Shown: piece after piece, positions 34,203 to 42,953 of the stretch
Numbering within the stretch: position 1 is the stretch's first letter
Layout of the letters: each line of letters begins with the position of its first letter
Assembly (NCBI GenBank): GCA_947502595.1
Contig: CANNAM010000013.1
Location: 1 to 64,000, forward strand
Source of the DNA: an uncultured Marinicella sp.
Lineage (GTDB): Bacteria; Pseudomonadota; Gammaproteobacteria; Xanthomonadales; Marinicellaceae
Direction: 5' to 3'
DNA: 64,000 nucleotides
The notes under the pieces: generated by a model
The model's input: only the letters and a program-made list of their open reading frames with translations
Databases searched by the model: none
What the model was told of the DNA's origin: nothing
Position numbers and translations under genes: made by a program

Positions 34203-35175
34203 CCTTAAAAATCTCAACACCTTTGCAGTAGATTGTTACTGTGATCAATTTGCTGAAATTCAATCCCTCAGTGACTTAGAGGCATTACCCCATAACATTA
34301 AAATCACTGAAATGTTGATTATGGGCAGCGGCAGTAACATTTTATTCACTGAAAAACTGAACCGTTTTGTGGTCCGTTTCAAACCCCGCAAGCACATCAC
34401 TGTAGTAGATAACTTGGTGGTCGCATGGGCAGGCACACCGTGGCATGAGTTGGTGATGTGGGCAGTCGATAAAAATTTAGGCGGCATTGAAAACCTGGCC
34501 TACATCCCAGGGTTGGTGGGTGCAGCACCTTTTCAAAACATTGGTGCCTATGGTACTGAGTTGCGTGACAGTTTGGTTTGGGTTGAGGTTTATAACTGGC
34601 ACACTGGCCTGTACCACCGGCTCAGCAATGAAGAATGCTTGTTTTCATACCGCCACAGCGTTTTCAAATACCATGACCAACCTTGGGTTATCAGTCGCAT
34701 TGGCTTAGACCTCAGGTCTGACAGCCCCATCAATATTTCATACCAACCCTTGCAAGATAAGTTTGCCAAGCAAAGTAAACCACCTACTTATAAAGAAGTG
34801 GCACAAGCAGTGACCGAAATTCGACAAAGTAAATTACCCGATCCAAGCGAGCTAGCCAATGCGGGCAGTTTCTTTAAGAATCCAGTGATTGATCCACAGG
34901 TTGCAAAGCGCATACAACGTCGGTTCAAAGATTTACCCTTGTTTGAAACCAAACACTGTCAAGAACAAAAAACCAGTGCCGCTTGGTTGCTGGAACAATG
35001 TGGATTCAAAGGACACAGAGAAGGAGATGCCGGTTTCTATGACAAGCATGCCTTGATACTGGTTAATCACGGCCATGCCACTGGACAAGAGTTATTAAAA
35101 ATGACAAAAATGGCCAAACGCGCAGTGAAAGTTAAGTTCGGCATCGAATTAGAAGAAGAAGTCCGGGTGCTCTGA
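34180..35175 (+). CDS. murB: UDP-N-acetylenolpyruvoylglucosamine reductase
   Basis: 331 residues, the E. coli-length (type I) MurB that reduces enolpyruvyl-UDP-GlcNAc to UDP-MurNAc in peptidoglycan synthesis with FAD and NADPH. Visible motifs are 'LKNLNTFAVD' at the N-terminus, 'MGSGSNILF', 'IPGLVGAAPFQNIGAYG', 'CLFSYRHSVFK', the catalytic Ser in 'ANAGSFFKNPV', and the C-terminal 'EEEVRVL' carrying the essential Glu. Translation starts at a GTG inside the end of pyrD; no better start keeps the conserved N-terminus. The overlap implies coupling with pyrD. Confidence 0.93.
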   Translation: MKILENHNLKNLNTFAVDCYCDQFAEIQSLSDLEALPHNIKITEMLIMGSGSNILFTEKLNRFVVRFKPRKHITVVDNLVVAWAGTPWHELVMWAVDKNLGGIENLAYIPGLVGAAPFQNIGAYGTELRDSLVWVEVYNWHTGLYHRLSNEECLFSYRHSVFKYHDQPWVISRIGLDLRSDSPINISYQPLQDKFAKQSKPPTYKEVAQAVTEIRQSKLPDPSELANAGSFFKNPVIDPQVAKRIQRRFKDLPLFETKHCQEQKTSAAWLLEQCGFKGHREGDAGFYDKHALILVNHGHATGQELLKMTKMAKRAVKVKFGIELEEEVRVL

Positions 35176-35326
35176 TACGCCTTATTCAGTTGCTTGCTGT
35201 GGAAAATACTTGATACAGGTCAAAATCCACATAAATAATCCATTGTAGGCTTTAATCTGTGCCTCAAAGATCAGCGAATTAATGATAATATACGTTTTTT
35301 ACCCCCCTATCTTGGAACTTTAAGTT

Positions 35327-35626
35327 ATGAAAAAATCGACATTAATGACATTGACATTATTACTCTCTAGTTTATCTGCATTTGCTGGCGATATAGAAGC
35401 CGGAAAAGCCAAGTCAGCCATTTGTGCAGCATGTCATGGTCCAGCTGGAATCAGCGTCAGTCCATTGTGGCCTAACTTGGCCGGTCAAAAAGAAGCTTAC
35501 TTAGCCAAACAAATAAAAGCTTTCAAAAACGGAGAGCGCAAAGACGCAAGCATGGCACCTATGGTGGCTGGTTTAACCGATGCTGATATTGACAACCTGG
35601 CAGCTTATTACGCCAGTCTGAAATAA
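35327..35626 (+). CDS. Small periplasmic c-type cytochrome
   Basis: 99 residues: a signal peptide ending near 'SAFAGD', one haem site CAACHG, and a distal Met candidate in '[11 protein letters not shown]'. '[22 protein letters not shown]' type spacing and '[18 protein letters not shown]' mark a class I cytochrome of the c4/c5-half or c553 group, an electron carrier to a terminal oxidase or other acceptor. It is followed by a good intrinsic terminator, so it is probably monocistronic. Confidence 0.9.
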   Translation: MKKSTLMTLTLLLSSLSAFAGDIEAGKAKSAICAACHGPAGISVSPLWPNLAGQKEAYLAKQIKAFKNGERKDASMAPMVAGLTDADIDNLAAYYASLK

Positions 35627-35651
35627 AAGCTGCAGCAACAAAATACCTTTC

Positions 35652-35683
35652 AAAGCCTGCTTATTCAAAGCAGGCTTTTTTTT
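35652..35683 (+). terminator. Intrinsic terminator after the cytochrome c gene
   Basis: GCCTGCTT (35655-35662), loop ATTCA, AAGCAGGC (35668-35675), extended by A-T pairs outside, then a run of eight T residues. This is the clearest rho-independent terminator in the window. Confidence 0.85.
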
Positions 35684-35754
35684 CCTAAAAAAAATTAACC
35701 CTTATCTGTAATTGCCACGTATATAGCCTATGAGTTTATCAAAAAGGTATCAAT

Positions 35755-37410
35755 ATGAAAAAAACAGCATTAATCACAATCACAACTTTATTGGCAGCTT
35801 GTGCAGGTCAACAACCAGACCAAGCCACTCAAGATAAAGCCGAACAAAAAGCCCTTGTTTCCCCACCACAAACTAATGTGGTGTATGAAGCAGAAAGTGT
35901 TGGCGCCAACAAGTTAACACCAACAGCTGCTCGGCAAAAAATTGCCGTGGCTGACAGCATGCAAATGTACCACCACATGCCATCACCCTCGCCGCTGATG
36001 CAAGACCGAGAAAACTACCATCACTTTGAAAACCAATCCATCCAGTCAGTGCTGAACAACCCAATTTCCACATTCAGTATAGATGTAGACACTGGCTCAT
36101 ATGCCAACGTACGACGACAATTAAATCAAGGGCAAATTCCACGGCAAGATGCAGTCAGAGTGGAAGAAATGATCAATTATTTTGCTTACGACTATGCCAA
36201 GCCAGAGGACATCAATCAACCCTTCTTGGCCAACACTGAAATAGCCCCTTCTCCATGGAACCCAGCAGCACATTTATTACACATAGGCATCAAGGGCTAT
36301 GAAAAAGCTGCCACCGCGCGACCTGCTGCAAACTTGGTGTTTTTAGTGGATGTATCTGGTTCTATGAACAGCCCAGACAAAATAGGACTATTGAAATCAT
36401 CACTTAAACTATTGACCAAACAAATGAACGCTGATGACCGCATTTCTATGGCAGTTTATGCCGGTGCTGCAGGCGTGGTATTAGAACCAACAGCAGGTAA
36501 CAACCAAGCCAAAATTGCCGAAGCTTTGGACCAACTCAGCGCCGGAGGTTCCACCAACGGTGCGGCAGGTATTCACCTGGCTTACCAATTGGCAGAACAA
36601 AACATGATTAAAGGGGGCATCAACCGCATCTTGATTGCTACAGATGGCGATTTCAATGTTGGCACGACAGATTTTGAAGCCCTGAAGGAGTTGGTAGAAG
36701 CAAAGCGTAAAAAAGGGGTTTCTTTGACCACTTTGGGTTTTGGTACCGGCAATTACAATGATCACTTAATGGAACAATTGGCTGACGTCGGCAACGGTAA
36801 CTATGCTTATATAGACACCATTAAAGAAGCCAATAAAGTACTGGTTAATCAAATCAACTCCACTTTATTCACCATTGCCAAAGATGTAAAAATACAAGTC
36901 GAGTTCAACCCAGAAGTGGTCTCTGAATATAGGTTGATTGGTTATGAAAACAGACAATTGAATACTGAAGATTTTGATAATGACAAAGTAGATGCCGGCG
37001 AAATTGGTGCTGGGCATACAGTAACAGCTATTTATGAAATTGTTTTACAAGGCAACCAAGGCTGGTTGGGTGAGTCAAGGTACCAAAAACAACCCATCAC
37101 CACCAAAAACCAAGCTGAAATTGCATATTTGAAAATCAGATACAAGCAACCTGATGCAGACCAAAGCCAGTTATTACAATGGCCCATCTTGAAACACGAC
37201 ATCAAAAGTTTAGATGCGGCTTCTAATGAGTTTAAATTTGCGGCATCAGTTGCCGCATTCGGACAAATTCTCAGAGAAGGAACTTATTTAAAATCATTTG
37301 GTTATGATGACATCTTAAACTTAGCACGCAACTCCAAAGGTCATGATTCATTTGGTTACAGGGGAGAGTTTTTACAGCTGGTATCACTGGCAAAAGGCTT
37401 GGCTAAGTAA
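35755..37410 (+). CDS. von Willebrand factor A domain lipoprotein (YfbK-like)
   Basis: 551 residues. Lipobox 'TLLAAC' puts the lipid-modified Cys at 16, so the protein is membrane-anchored on the periplasmic or outer side. After a disordered linker come the vWA-associated N-terminal domain ('NPISTFSIDVDTGSYANVRR', 'VEEMINYFAYDY'), the vWA domain with a complete metal-dependent adhesion site starting 'FLVDVSGSM', and a C-terminal DUF3520-type segment to the end. YfbK-like proteins are common, and their role is not settled; adhesion or assembly of envelope complexes is plausible. The sigma-factor gene starts 23 bases downstream, so the three genes form one operon. Confidence 0.87.
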   Translation: MKKTALITITTLLAACAGQQPDQATQDKAEQKALVSPPQTNVVYEAESVGANKLTPTAARQKIAVADSMQMYHHMPSPSPLMQDRENYHHFENQSIQSVLNNPISTFSIDVDTGSYANVRRQLNQGQIPRQDAVRVEEMINYFAYDYAKPEDINQPFLANTEIAPSPWNPAAHLLHIGIKGYEKAATARPAANLVFLVDVSGSMNSPDKIGLLKSSLKLLTKQMNADDRISMAVYAGAAGVVLEPTAGNNQAKIAEALDQLSAGGSTNGAAGIHLAYQLAEQNMIKGGINRILIATDGDFNVGTTDFEALKELVEAKRKKGVSLTTLGFGTGNYNDHLMEQLADVGNGNYAYIDTIKEANKVLVNQINSTLFTIAKDVKIQVEFNPEVVSEYRLIGYENRQLNTEDFDNDKVDAGEIGAGHTVTAIYEIVLQGNQGWLGESRYQKQPITTKNQAEIAYLKIRYKQPDADQSQLLQWPILKHDIKSLDAASNEFKFAASVAAFGQILREGTYLKSFGYDDILNLARNSKGHDSFGYRGEFLQLVSLAKGLAK

Positions 37411-37433
37411 CGGGCATGACATAAAATGGTGGT

Positions 37434-38021
37434 ATGCCAAAGCAACAAATTGATGAACAAATGAATGACGAGCAATTGATGAAAATATTCAGTCAAACAA
37501 CTCATGTCAATAACCAGAGGGCCTTTGAAATGTTATACCAAAGACACAAAGGCCCCCTATTTCGCTTCATCAAAAAATCCATCAACCATGAACAGGATGC
37601 CAAAGAAGTGTTTCAAGAGCTTTGGTTCAGAATCATTAACAACAAACAACAATACGACAGTCAGCAAAAATTCACCACTTGGGCATACACCATTGCCAGA
37701 AGACTGATAATTGATCAATTCCGTAAAACCGGCAGAACGGCTGAATTAACCCGATTTGATGCCAACCCTGAGGCTCAACTCAGTGAGCATGCAGTGAAGC
37801 GGCCTGACAATGAATTTGAAACCAAGCAAATGGCCAAAGAACTTAACCATGCCATCACTTTGTTACCGCCTAATCAGCGACAAACTTTTGTCATGAAACA
37901 TGAAAGCGGTTTGAGCATCAAAGAAATAGCCGCAATTTCGGCACAGCCACTTGAACAAACCAAAAGCCAATACAGGTATGCTGTGCAAAAAATTAAATTG
38001 GCATTGGAGCGCTTCAAATGA
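37434..38021 (+). CDS. ECF-type RNA polymerase sigma factor
   Basis: 195 residues with region 2 ('FEMLYQRHKGPLFRFIKKS', 'DAKEVFQELWFRI', 'FTTWAYTIARRLIIDQFRK') and region 4 ('LPPNQRQTFVMKHESGLSIKEIAAI') of the extracytoplasmic-function group and no region 1 or 3. It would direct transcription of a small regulon, perhaps including its own operon. The stop overlaps the start of the next gene as ATGA, the usual arrangement of a sigma factor and its inhibitor. It differs from the RpoE-like factor at 50158-50790. Confidence 0.9.
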   Translation: MPKQQIDEQMNDEQLMKIFSQTTHVNNQRAFEMLYQRHKGPLFRFIKKSINHEQDAKEVFQELWFRIINNKQQYDSQQKFTTWAYTIARRLIIDQFRKTGRTAELTRFDANPEAQLSEHAVKRPDNEFETKQMAKELNHAITLLPPNQRQTFVMKHESGLSIKEIAAISAQPLEQTKSQYRYAVQKIKLALERFK

Positions 38022-38734
38022 ACGACAATGAAAACCAAATAATTAACGACTTGTACCAACAAGGCAATCAAGAACAACCACCCAAAGCCTTGGATGATTT
38101 GATATTGAAACACGCCCAACAAAGTCAGCATACTGCCAGTAATGCAGTAAAGGGCCGTCAATGGCGTCCATGGCTGGCCGCCGCCTCAGTGGTGCTGGTG
38201 CTTCCGTTGATTTGGTTGTTGACACAAAATCAACAATTACATGAAACCACCGAAACTATGGGCCAATCCATTGGCAATGATACAGCACCGGTAAAAAGTG
38301 AAGCACCAAAAAATCTCAATGATGCTGGCACAAGCGCTGAGTTACCGGTAATGGATGAAGTTGAAGTTGAAGCTGAAGCCAGTCCTGAAATCAGCAGTTA
38401 TTACGAGCAACCAGCTGCCGCACCAATGCTTGATTCACAAGAGAAAATTGAGGCTCAAAGCCAACGTTCTATCAGTGGCAAACCAATTGACAAAGCCTCA
38501 TTACAAGCCAATAAAGCAGTTTTGATGGATGAATTAAAAGCCAAAAAACGCACCATTAAGCCCAGTACCATGGACCCCTTGATGGCTTTAGAGTATGAAC
38601 AATTTGGTCGCTATTTGGAACAAGGTCAAATTGAATCAGCTGACAACTTGTTAACTGAAATGCAAGAAAACTGGCCAGATTTTGACTTTGAGGAGATGAT
38701 TTATCGCTTGGCTGAAGCTGAAATAGAAAACTAA
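38018..38734 (+). CDS. Membrane protein, probable anti-sigma partner
   Basis: 238 residues with a cytoplasmic N-terminus ('PPKALDDLILKHAQQS'), one transmembrane helix (about 51-68, 'LAAASVVLVLPLIWLL') and an acidic periplasmic C-terminal part rich in Glu, Ala and Gln. There is no zinc-binding HxxxCxxC of the common anti-sigma fold, so assignment rests on topology and coupling to the ECF sigma gene. The periplasmic part may sense the vWA lipoprotein or another envelope signal (inference). Confidence 0.65.
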   Translation: MNDNENQIINDLYQQGNQEQPPKALDDLILKHAQQSQHTASNAVKGRQWRPWLAAASVVLVLPLIWLLTQNQQLHETTETMGQSIGNDTAPVKSEAPKNLNDAGTSAELPVMDEVEVEAEASPEISSYYEQPAAAPMLDSQEKIEAQSQRSISGKPIDKASLQANKAVLMDELKAKKRTIKPSTMDPLMALEYEQFGRYLEQGQIESADNLLTEMQENWPDFDFEEMIYRLAEAEIEN

Positions 38735-38807
38735 TAATTCCTGCGCTTATAATTTACTTGGCTCTCCACAACAGTCCTGTTTCACGATTTAAGATAAAAA
38801 ATTGATG

Positions 38808-38927
38808 GTCGTTGTGATGGAGCTCAGCGACTGTGGTAATCTCATAACGTCAATGCGACCTTTAAATTACCTGAACAGTCACGACAGATTTACGAGATTG
38901 CCGCACTCGTTCCTCGTTTGCAATGAC
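38808..38927. repeat. Inverted pair of REP-like extragenic elements
   Basis: Segment 38808-38845 reads GTCGTTGTGATGG, AGCTCAGCGAC and GGTAATCTCAT, and 38892-38927 read on the other strand gives GTCATTGC, AAACGAGGAACGAG and GGCAATCTCGT. Both resemble the widespread GTCATTGCGA...GGCAATCT type of bacterial palindromic intergenic repeat, in opposite orientations about 46 bases apart. Each copy can fold on its ATTGC/GCAAT ends. The pair may be a non-autonomous transposed unit or may stabilise RNA ends. Confidence 0.5.
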
Positions 38928-39210
38928 TTTCAGTTTGTTTATTTTCAACATAAATCATGGAACAGGAGACTTCTGGATTGCCAAGATAGTTTAAATAAAG
39001 TAGGTGATTCTGCGAGTTAAACTTGTTTAACTGCTGGTCTCAAGACTGTTTACTGGCTTTAAAAGAACCGGTCTACAAACAGCCAAATGCGGTAATAGGC
39101 TACCACTGGTTTCGCCTAATAAAATCACAATACCCGGTGTGCCCGAGGCGCTTTTATGGTAAAGCAGAACAGCGTCTGAAAGTCACCTGAAATCGGCCTA
39201 AGTACATTGC

Positions 39211-39243
39211 AAACAACCACATATCAATACCAATTGGTTGTTT
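39211..39243 (-). terminator. Hairpin downstream of the leucine-degradation genes
   Basis: AAACAACCA (39211-39219) and TGGTTGTTT (39235-39243) form a 9-bp stem with a 15-base loop, 30 bases past the stop of the HMG-CoA lyase gene. No long T run follows, so termination is possible but unproven. Confidence 0.35.
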
Positions 39244-39272
39244 ATGAGCAACCAATCCCACCAAGAGTTTTT

Positions 39273-40169
39273 TTAACAACCTAAGGCATTGGCCACTTGG
39301 CTGTTGGACTTCCTACCCAAAACTGCAGATATCTGTCGACCAGCACCTATCAAAGCATCCAAATCAACACCGGTCTCAATACCCATACCGTTGAGCATAT
39401 ATACCACGTTTTCAGTACTGACGTTACCAGTAGCACCTTTGGCATATGGACAGCCACCAATGCCAGCCACCGATGCATCTATCACTGATGCACCAGACTC
39501 AAGACAAGCTTGGATATTGGCCAGTGCTTGTCCATATGTATCATGAAAATGCAGTGCCAATTGTTTGGTCGGCACCTGCTTGGCACATAAGTTAAACATT
39601 TGCTGCGCAGCCAAGGGCGTACCTGTACCAATGGTGTCACCTAAGGACACTTCATAACAGCCCATCGCATGTAACCTTTGTGCTACTTGCGCGACCACCA
39701 ATGGATCAATATCACCTTCATAAGGACAGCCCAATACGCAGGAAACATAACCCCGCACTTTGATGTTTAAATTGCGCGCCCGCTCCATCACAGGAACAAA
39801 CCGATCAAATGATTCTTCAATACTGCAATTGATGTTTTTTTGATTGAATGTTTCTGAAGCTGCAGTAAACACCGCGACTTCTTGGATACCCGATTCGATT
39901 GCAGCTTCAAGCCCTTTCATATTGGGTGTGAGAGCCGAATAACAAACTGATTCATCGGCAGTCAAACCAGCACATACTTGTTTAGCATCTGCCAATTGTG
40001 GCACCCATTTAGGTGATACAAAACCAGTTACTTCAATGTGTTTAACACCAGCAGTGCGCAAGCCATTAATCAACTTAAGTTTGTCTTCAACAGCGATGAT
40101 TTGTTTTTCATTTTGTAATCCATCACGCGGAGAAACTTCAACAATTTTAACTTTTCTAGGATAAGTCAT
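39273..40169 (-). CDS. mvaB: Hydroxymethylglutaryl-CoA lyase
   Basis: 298 residues. It splits HMG-CoA to acetyl-CoA and acetoacetate, the last step of leucine breakdown. The TIM-barrel of the DRE-TIM family is visible: 'VSPRDGLQNEK' with catalytic Arg-Asp, 'ALTPNMKGLEAAIESG', 'VRGYVSCVLGCPYEG', 'LHFHDTYGQALAN' with metal-binding His residues, and the C-terminal 'GIGGCPYAKGATGN' loop with the conserved Cys. The start overlaps the stop of the carboxylase gene as ATGA. Also known as liuE in leucine/isovalerate operons. Confidence 0.94.
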   Translation of the reverse strand: MTYPRKVKIVEVSPRDGLQNEKQIIAVEDKLKLINGLRTAGVKHIEVTGFVSPKWVPQLADAKQVCAGLTADESVCYSALTPNMKGLEAAIESGIQEVAVFTAASETFNQKNINCSIEESFDRFVPVMERARNLNIKVRGYVSCVLGCPYEGDIDPLVVAQVAQRLHAMGCYEVSLGDTIGTGTPLAAQQMFNLCAKQVPTKQLALHFHDTYGQALANIQACLESGASVIDASVAGIGGCPYAKGATGNVSTENVVYMLNGMGIETGVDLDALIGAGRQISAVLGRKSNSQVANALGC

Positions 40170-42058
40170 AAGGGTTCAAGCTCCACCAAAACAGCTTCAG
40201 CTTTGACTTGATCACCGGCTTTAAAGTGCACTTGCTCTATGCTTGTATCACGTTCAGCTTTCAGCTCCAGCTCCATTTTCATGGCCTCCATAACTACCAA
40301 AGTTTGACCCGCCTGTACACTGTCACCAGCTTGCACTTTCACTTCGATGATTTTACCTGGCATGGGGGCATAAATTGCGTTGGCATCAGATGCGGACGCT
40401 TGCGCCTCATGATCTGCTAATGTTAGCTCGTAACGCAAGTTTTGGTGAATAATTTGTACTTGGTTGCGGTGTACATGGCACAAATCATGACGCTGCGGCA
40501 CATAATGGTGTTGCCCATTCACCACATACGCCTCACCTTCACGGATGACCTCATGTTGTTGCGCTTCACCCTGATAAGTAAATGCCAAGGACAATGGCTG
40601 TTGCCCTTGTATACGCCATCCATTGGCGTTACACCACACCGAAGGATTGGCTTGGTGTTGTAACAAATGATGCGCATAGATGGCCATCACAACAGGGTTC
40701 AACTGATTAGATAACTGCAATTCATTGTTATCTAAACTGTTGGTAAATATTTGGTGTTTTTTAAAAGCCTGAGTGGCCAGCAACTGTGACAAGAATGGCA
40801 CATTGGTTTTAACTCCAAAAACCGCACTTTCATTCAACACTTGCTGCATTTGCTTGATGCATTGATCTCGGTCTTGGGCCCAAACCACCAGTTTTGCAAT
40901 CATTGGGTCGTAATGAATGGTCACTGAGTCACTGGTTCTAACGCCTGAGTCGACCAAAGTATTGGGGGCTTGCTTAAGCTTGACCCGTTCCAATAGACCG
41001 GTTGATGGCAAGTAATTATTTTCAGGATCCTCAGCATATATCCTGACTTGAATCGCATGCCCTCTGGCCTGAATTTCAGTTTGTTTCAATGGCAAAACTT
41101 CACCCGCAGCAATTTTAATCTGCCAAGCAACCAAATCTACTCCAGTTATCATTTCAGTTACCCGATGCTCAACCTGTAATCGGGTGTTCATTTCCATAAA
41201 GTAAAATGAATCATCACCGTCCATAATGAACTCAATTGTACCTGCGCCAACATAGTCTATTGCTTGGGTGGCTTTCACCGCAGCATTCAACATATCGGTT
41301 CTGGTGGCATCGCTCAGGCCAGCTGCTGGTGCTTCTTCAATGACCTTTTGGTAACGCCTTTGGGTTGAACAGTCACGCTCAAATAAATGCACCACATTAC
41401 CATGTGAATCTGCAAAAACCTGCACTTCAATGTGCTTAGGCTTGGTGATGTACTTTTCTAAAATCACTTGATCATCACCAAAAGCATTCATCGCTTCGCG
41501 CTTGGCCGAATGCAACTGATCGAGGAATTCCTCTTTGTTGTGAACTATTTTCATGCCTTTACCGCCGCCACCGGCAACGGCTTTAATCAGCACAGGATAA
41601 CCCACTTGATCTGCAGCCTGCTGCAAAGTGGCCTCACTCTGATCAACTTCTTGGTAGCCAGGTACACAAGGCACATCGGCTTGTAACATGGTGATTTTCG
41701 CCGCTGACTTTGAACCCATCAGTCGCAAAGCTTCGGTGGGGGCACCGATAAACACCAGACCAGCAGCTTGTAAAGCCTCGGCAAAATTTGCCCGTTCTGA
41801 TAAAAACCCATAACCCGGGTGAACTGCATCTGCTCCAGTGGCTTTGGCAGCAGCAATTATTTTATCAATATTCAGGTAAGATTCGGCTAAATCAGTACCG
41901 CCTAAGTGACACGCTTCGTCTGCCATTTGCACGTGTTTTGCATGCCTGTCCGCATCAGCAAATACAGCCACGGTTTTGATTTTCATTTGACGACAGGTTT
42001 CGATGATGCGAACCGCAATTTCTCCACGGTTGGCAATCAATATTTTATTGATAGGCAT
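40166..42058 (-). CDS. liuD: Acyl-CoA carboxylase biotin-carrying subunit, probably methylcrotonyl-CoA carboxylase
   Basis: 630 residues: biotin carboxylase domain (ATP-grasp, 'NRGEIAVRIIETCR', 'GGGGKGMKIV', 'EMNTRLQVEHRVTEMITGVDL' region) followed by a linker and a biotinyl domain with Lys594 in 'VMEAMKMELE'. It carboxylates biotin for transfer to an acyl-CoA by a partner subunit. Coupling to HMG-CoA lyase points to 3-methylcrotonyl-CoA in leucine degradation. The carboxyltransferase subunit, the isovaleryl-CoA dehydrogenase and the methylglutaconyl-CoA hydratase that usually precede it are not next to it. Propionyl- or acetyl-CoA carboxylase is less likely. Confidence 0.88.
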   Translation of the reverse strand: MPINKILIANRGEIAVRIIETCRQMKIKTVAVFADADRHAKHVQMADEACHLGGTDLAESYLNIDKIIAAAKATGADAVHPGYGFLSERANFAEALQAAGLVFIGAPTEALRLMGSKSAAKITMLQADVPCVPGYQEVDQSEATLQQAADQVGYPVLIKAVAGGGGKGMKIVHNKEEFLDQLHSAKREAMNAFGDDQVILEKYITKPKHIEVQVFADSHGNVVHLFERDCSTQRRYQKVIEEAPAAGLSDATRTDMLNAAVKATQAIDYVGAGTIEFIMDGDDSFYFMEMNTRLQVEHRVTEMITGVDLVAWQIKIAAGEVLPLKQTEIQARGHAIQVRIYAEDPENNYLPSTGLLERVKLKQAPNTLVDSGVRTSDSVTIHYDPMIAKLVVWAQDRDQCIKQMQQVLNESAVFGVKTNVPFLSQLLATQAFKKHQIFTNSLDNNELQLSNQLNPVVMAIYAHHLLQHQANPSVWCNANGWRIQGQQPLSLAFTYQGEAQQHEVIREGEAYVVNGQHHYVPQRHDLCHVHRNQVQIIHQNLRYELTLADHEAQASASDANAIYAPMPGKIIEVKVQAGDSVQAGQTLVVMEAMKMELELKAERDTSIEQVHFKAGDQVKAEAVLVELEPL

Positions 42059-42239
42059 AAGGTATGGTGATTATCAGCTGATTTATAGTGCTGAATATTA
42101 TACAACATTCAATGCAAATTTCGGCTTTGATTTCTGCTGAAAACCCAACAACTTTGACTGTGCTTTGTTGTTTTCAAATGGATTCAAACACAGTTCAGAT
42201 AAAACAAAGAAAAGAAACAGTTTTATTAAAAAATGACTT

Positions 42240-42920
42240 TTAAATTGGATTGATTTTCAACAGTTCTCTGCTGTTGATTTTTCTGCCTTGTACCAGATGA
42301 TTGACTACACTGCGCATCAAGCTGGAAATTTCATTTAATTGTTGGCCATTCAAATTTACTGCATCAATAAACAGTTGAAATGTTTCTGCCAAACAGTGAA
42401 ACTGGTCCTGTTTACTGTAACCAAACACCAGACCATTGACTGGATCAAATTCAACAAACTCCTTGCCTGAAGACCCATCAGGCAACTGCAGCTCATAGCC
42501 CAACTCACAACATAACAACCACTCAAAACGCCGTAACAGAGGTCTTACGGAAGTAGATTTTTGCAAGGCTTTTACGGTGTTCTGATAAGCTTCAAATATA
42601 ACTTCGGTGGCATGCTCATTGATTCTGACCAAGGTCAATAGCTCATTGCAATAAAGCATCGACACATGATTTTTATACGCACAGTGCTGTAAGACATTGG
42701 TCTGTTCTGCAGCTATCAAAGTTTTAAGAGAGGACTTACCCATCAAGTTAATTTGAGTTAATGTAAATGGTTGAAGCTGACCTTTTAGTTTAGACTTTGG
42801 GCGTTGGCTGCCTTTGGCAATGGCATCGATGATGCCATGGTTTTGGGTGATGAGTTTAATCAACTCACTGCTGTCTTGGTAGGCTCTTTTATGCAGAATA
42901 TAGGCTTGGTCGGTAATCAT
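42240..42920 (-). CDS. recO: DNA repair protein RecO
   Basis: 226 residues. RecO loads RecA on gapped DNA with RecR and anneals strands. The N-terminal OB-fold begins 'QAYILHKRAYQDSSELIKLIT', and the C-terminal helical part has 'LLRRFEWLLCCELGYELQL'. As in E. coli, it lacks the four-cysteine zinc site seen in some bacteria. It follows era by 33 bases and ends the rnc-era-recO set. Confidence 0.92.
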   Translation of the reverse strand: MITDQAYILHKRAYQDSSELIKLITQNHGIIDAIAKGSQRPKSKLKGQLQPFTLTQINLMGKSSLKTLIAAEQTNVLQHCAYKNHVSMLYCNELLTLVRINEHATEVIFEAYQNTVKALQKSTSVRPLLRRFEWLLCCELGYELQLPDGSSGKEFVEFDPVNGLVFGYSKQDQFHCLAETFQLFIDAVNLNGQQLNEISSLMRSVVNHLVQGRKINSRELLKINPI

Positions 42921-42953
42921 TGATCAGCATTGAAAAGCTGTTATGTGGATTTT

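Larger units (their letters stand above)
38735..39272. other. Intergenic region with repeat elements
   Basis: 538 bases between convergent operons. It contains the inverted pair of dispersed-repeat-like elements and the hairpin listed separately. Open frames here are short and not protein-like. Confidence 0.5.
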
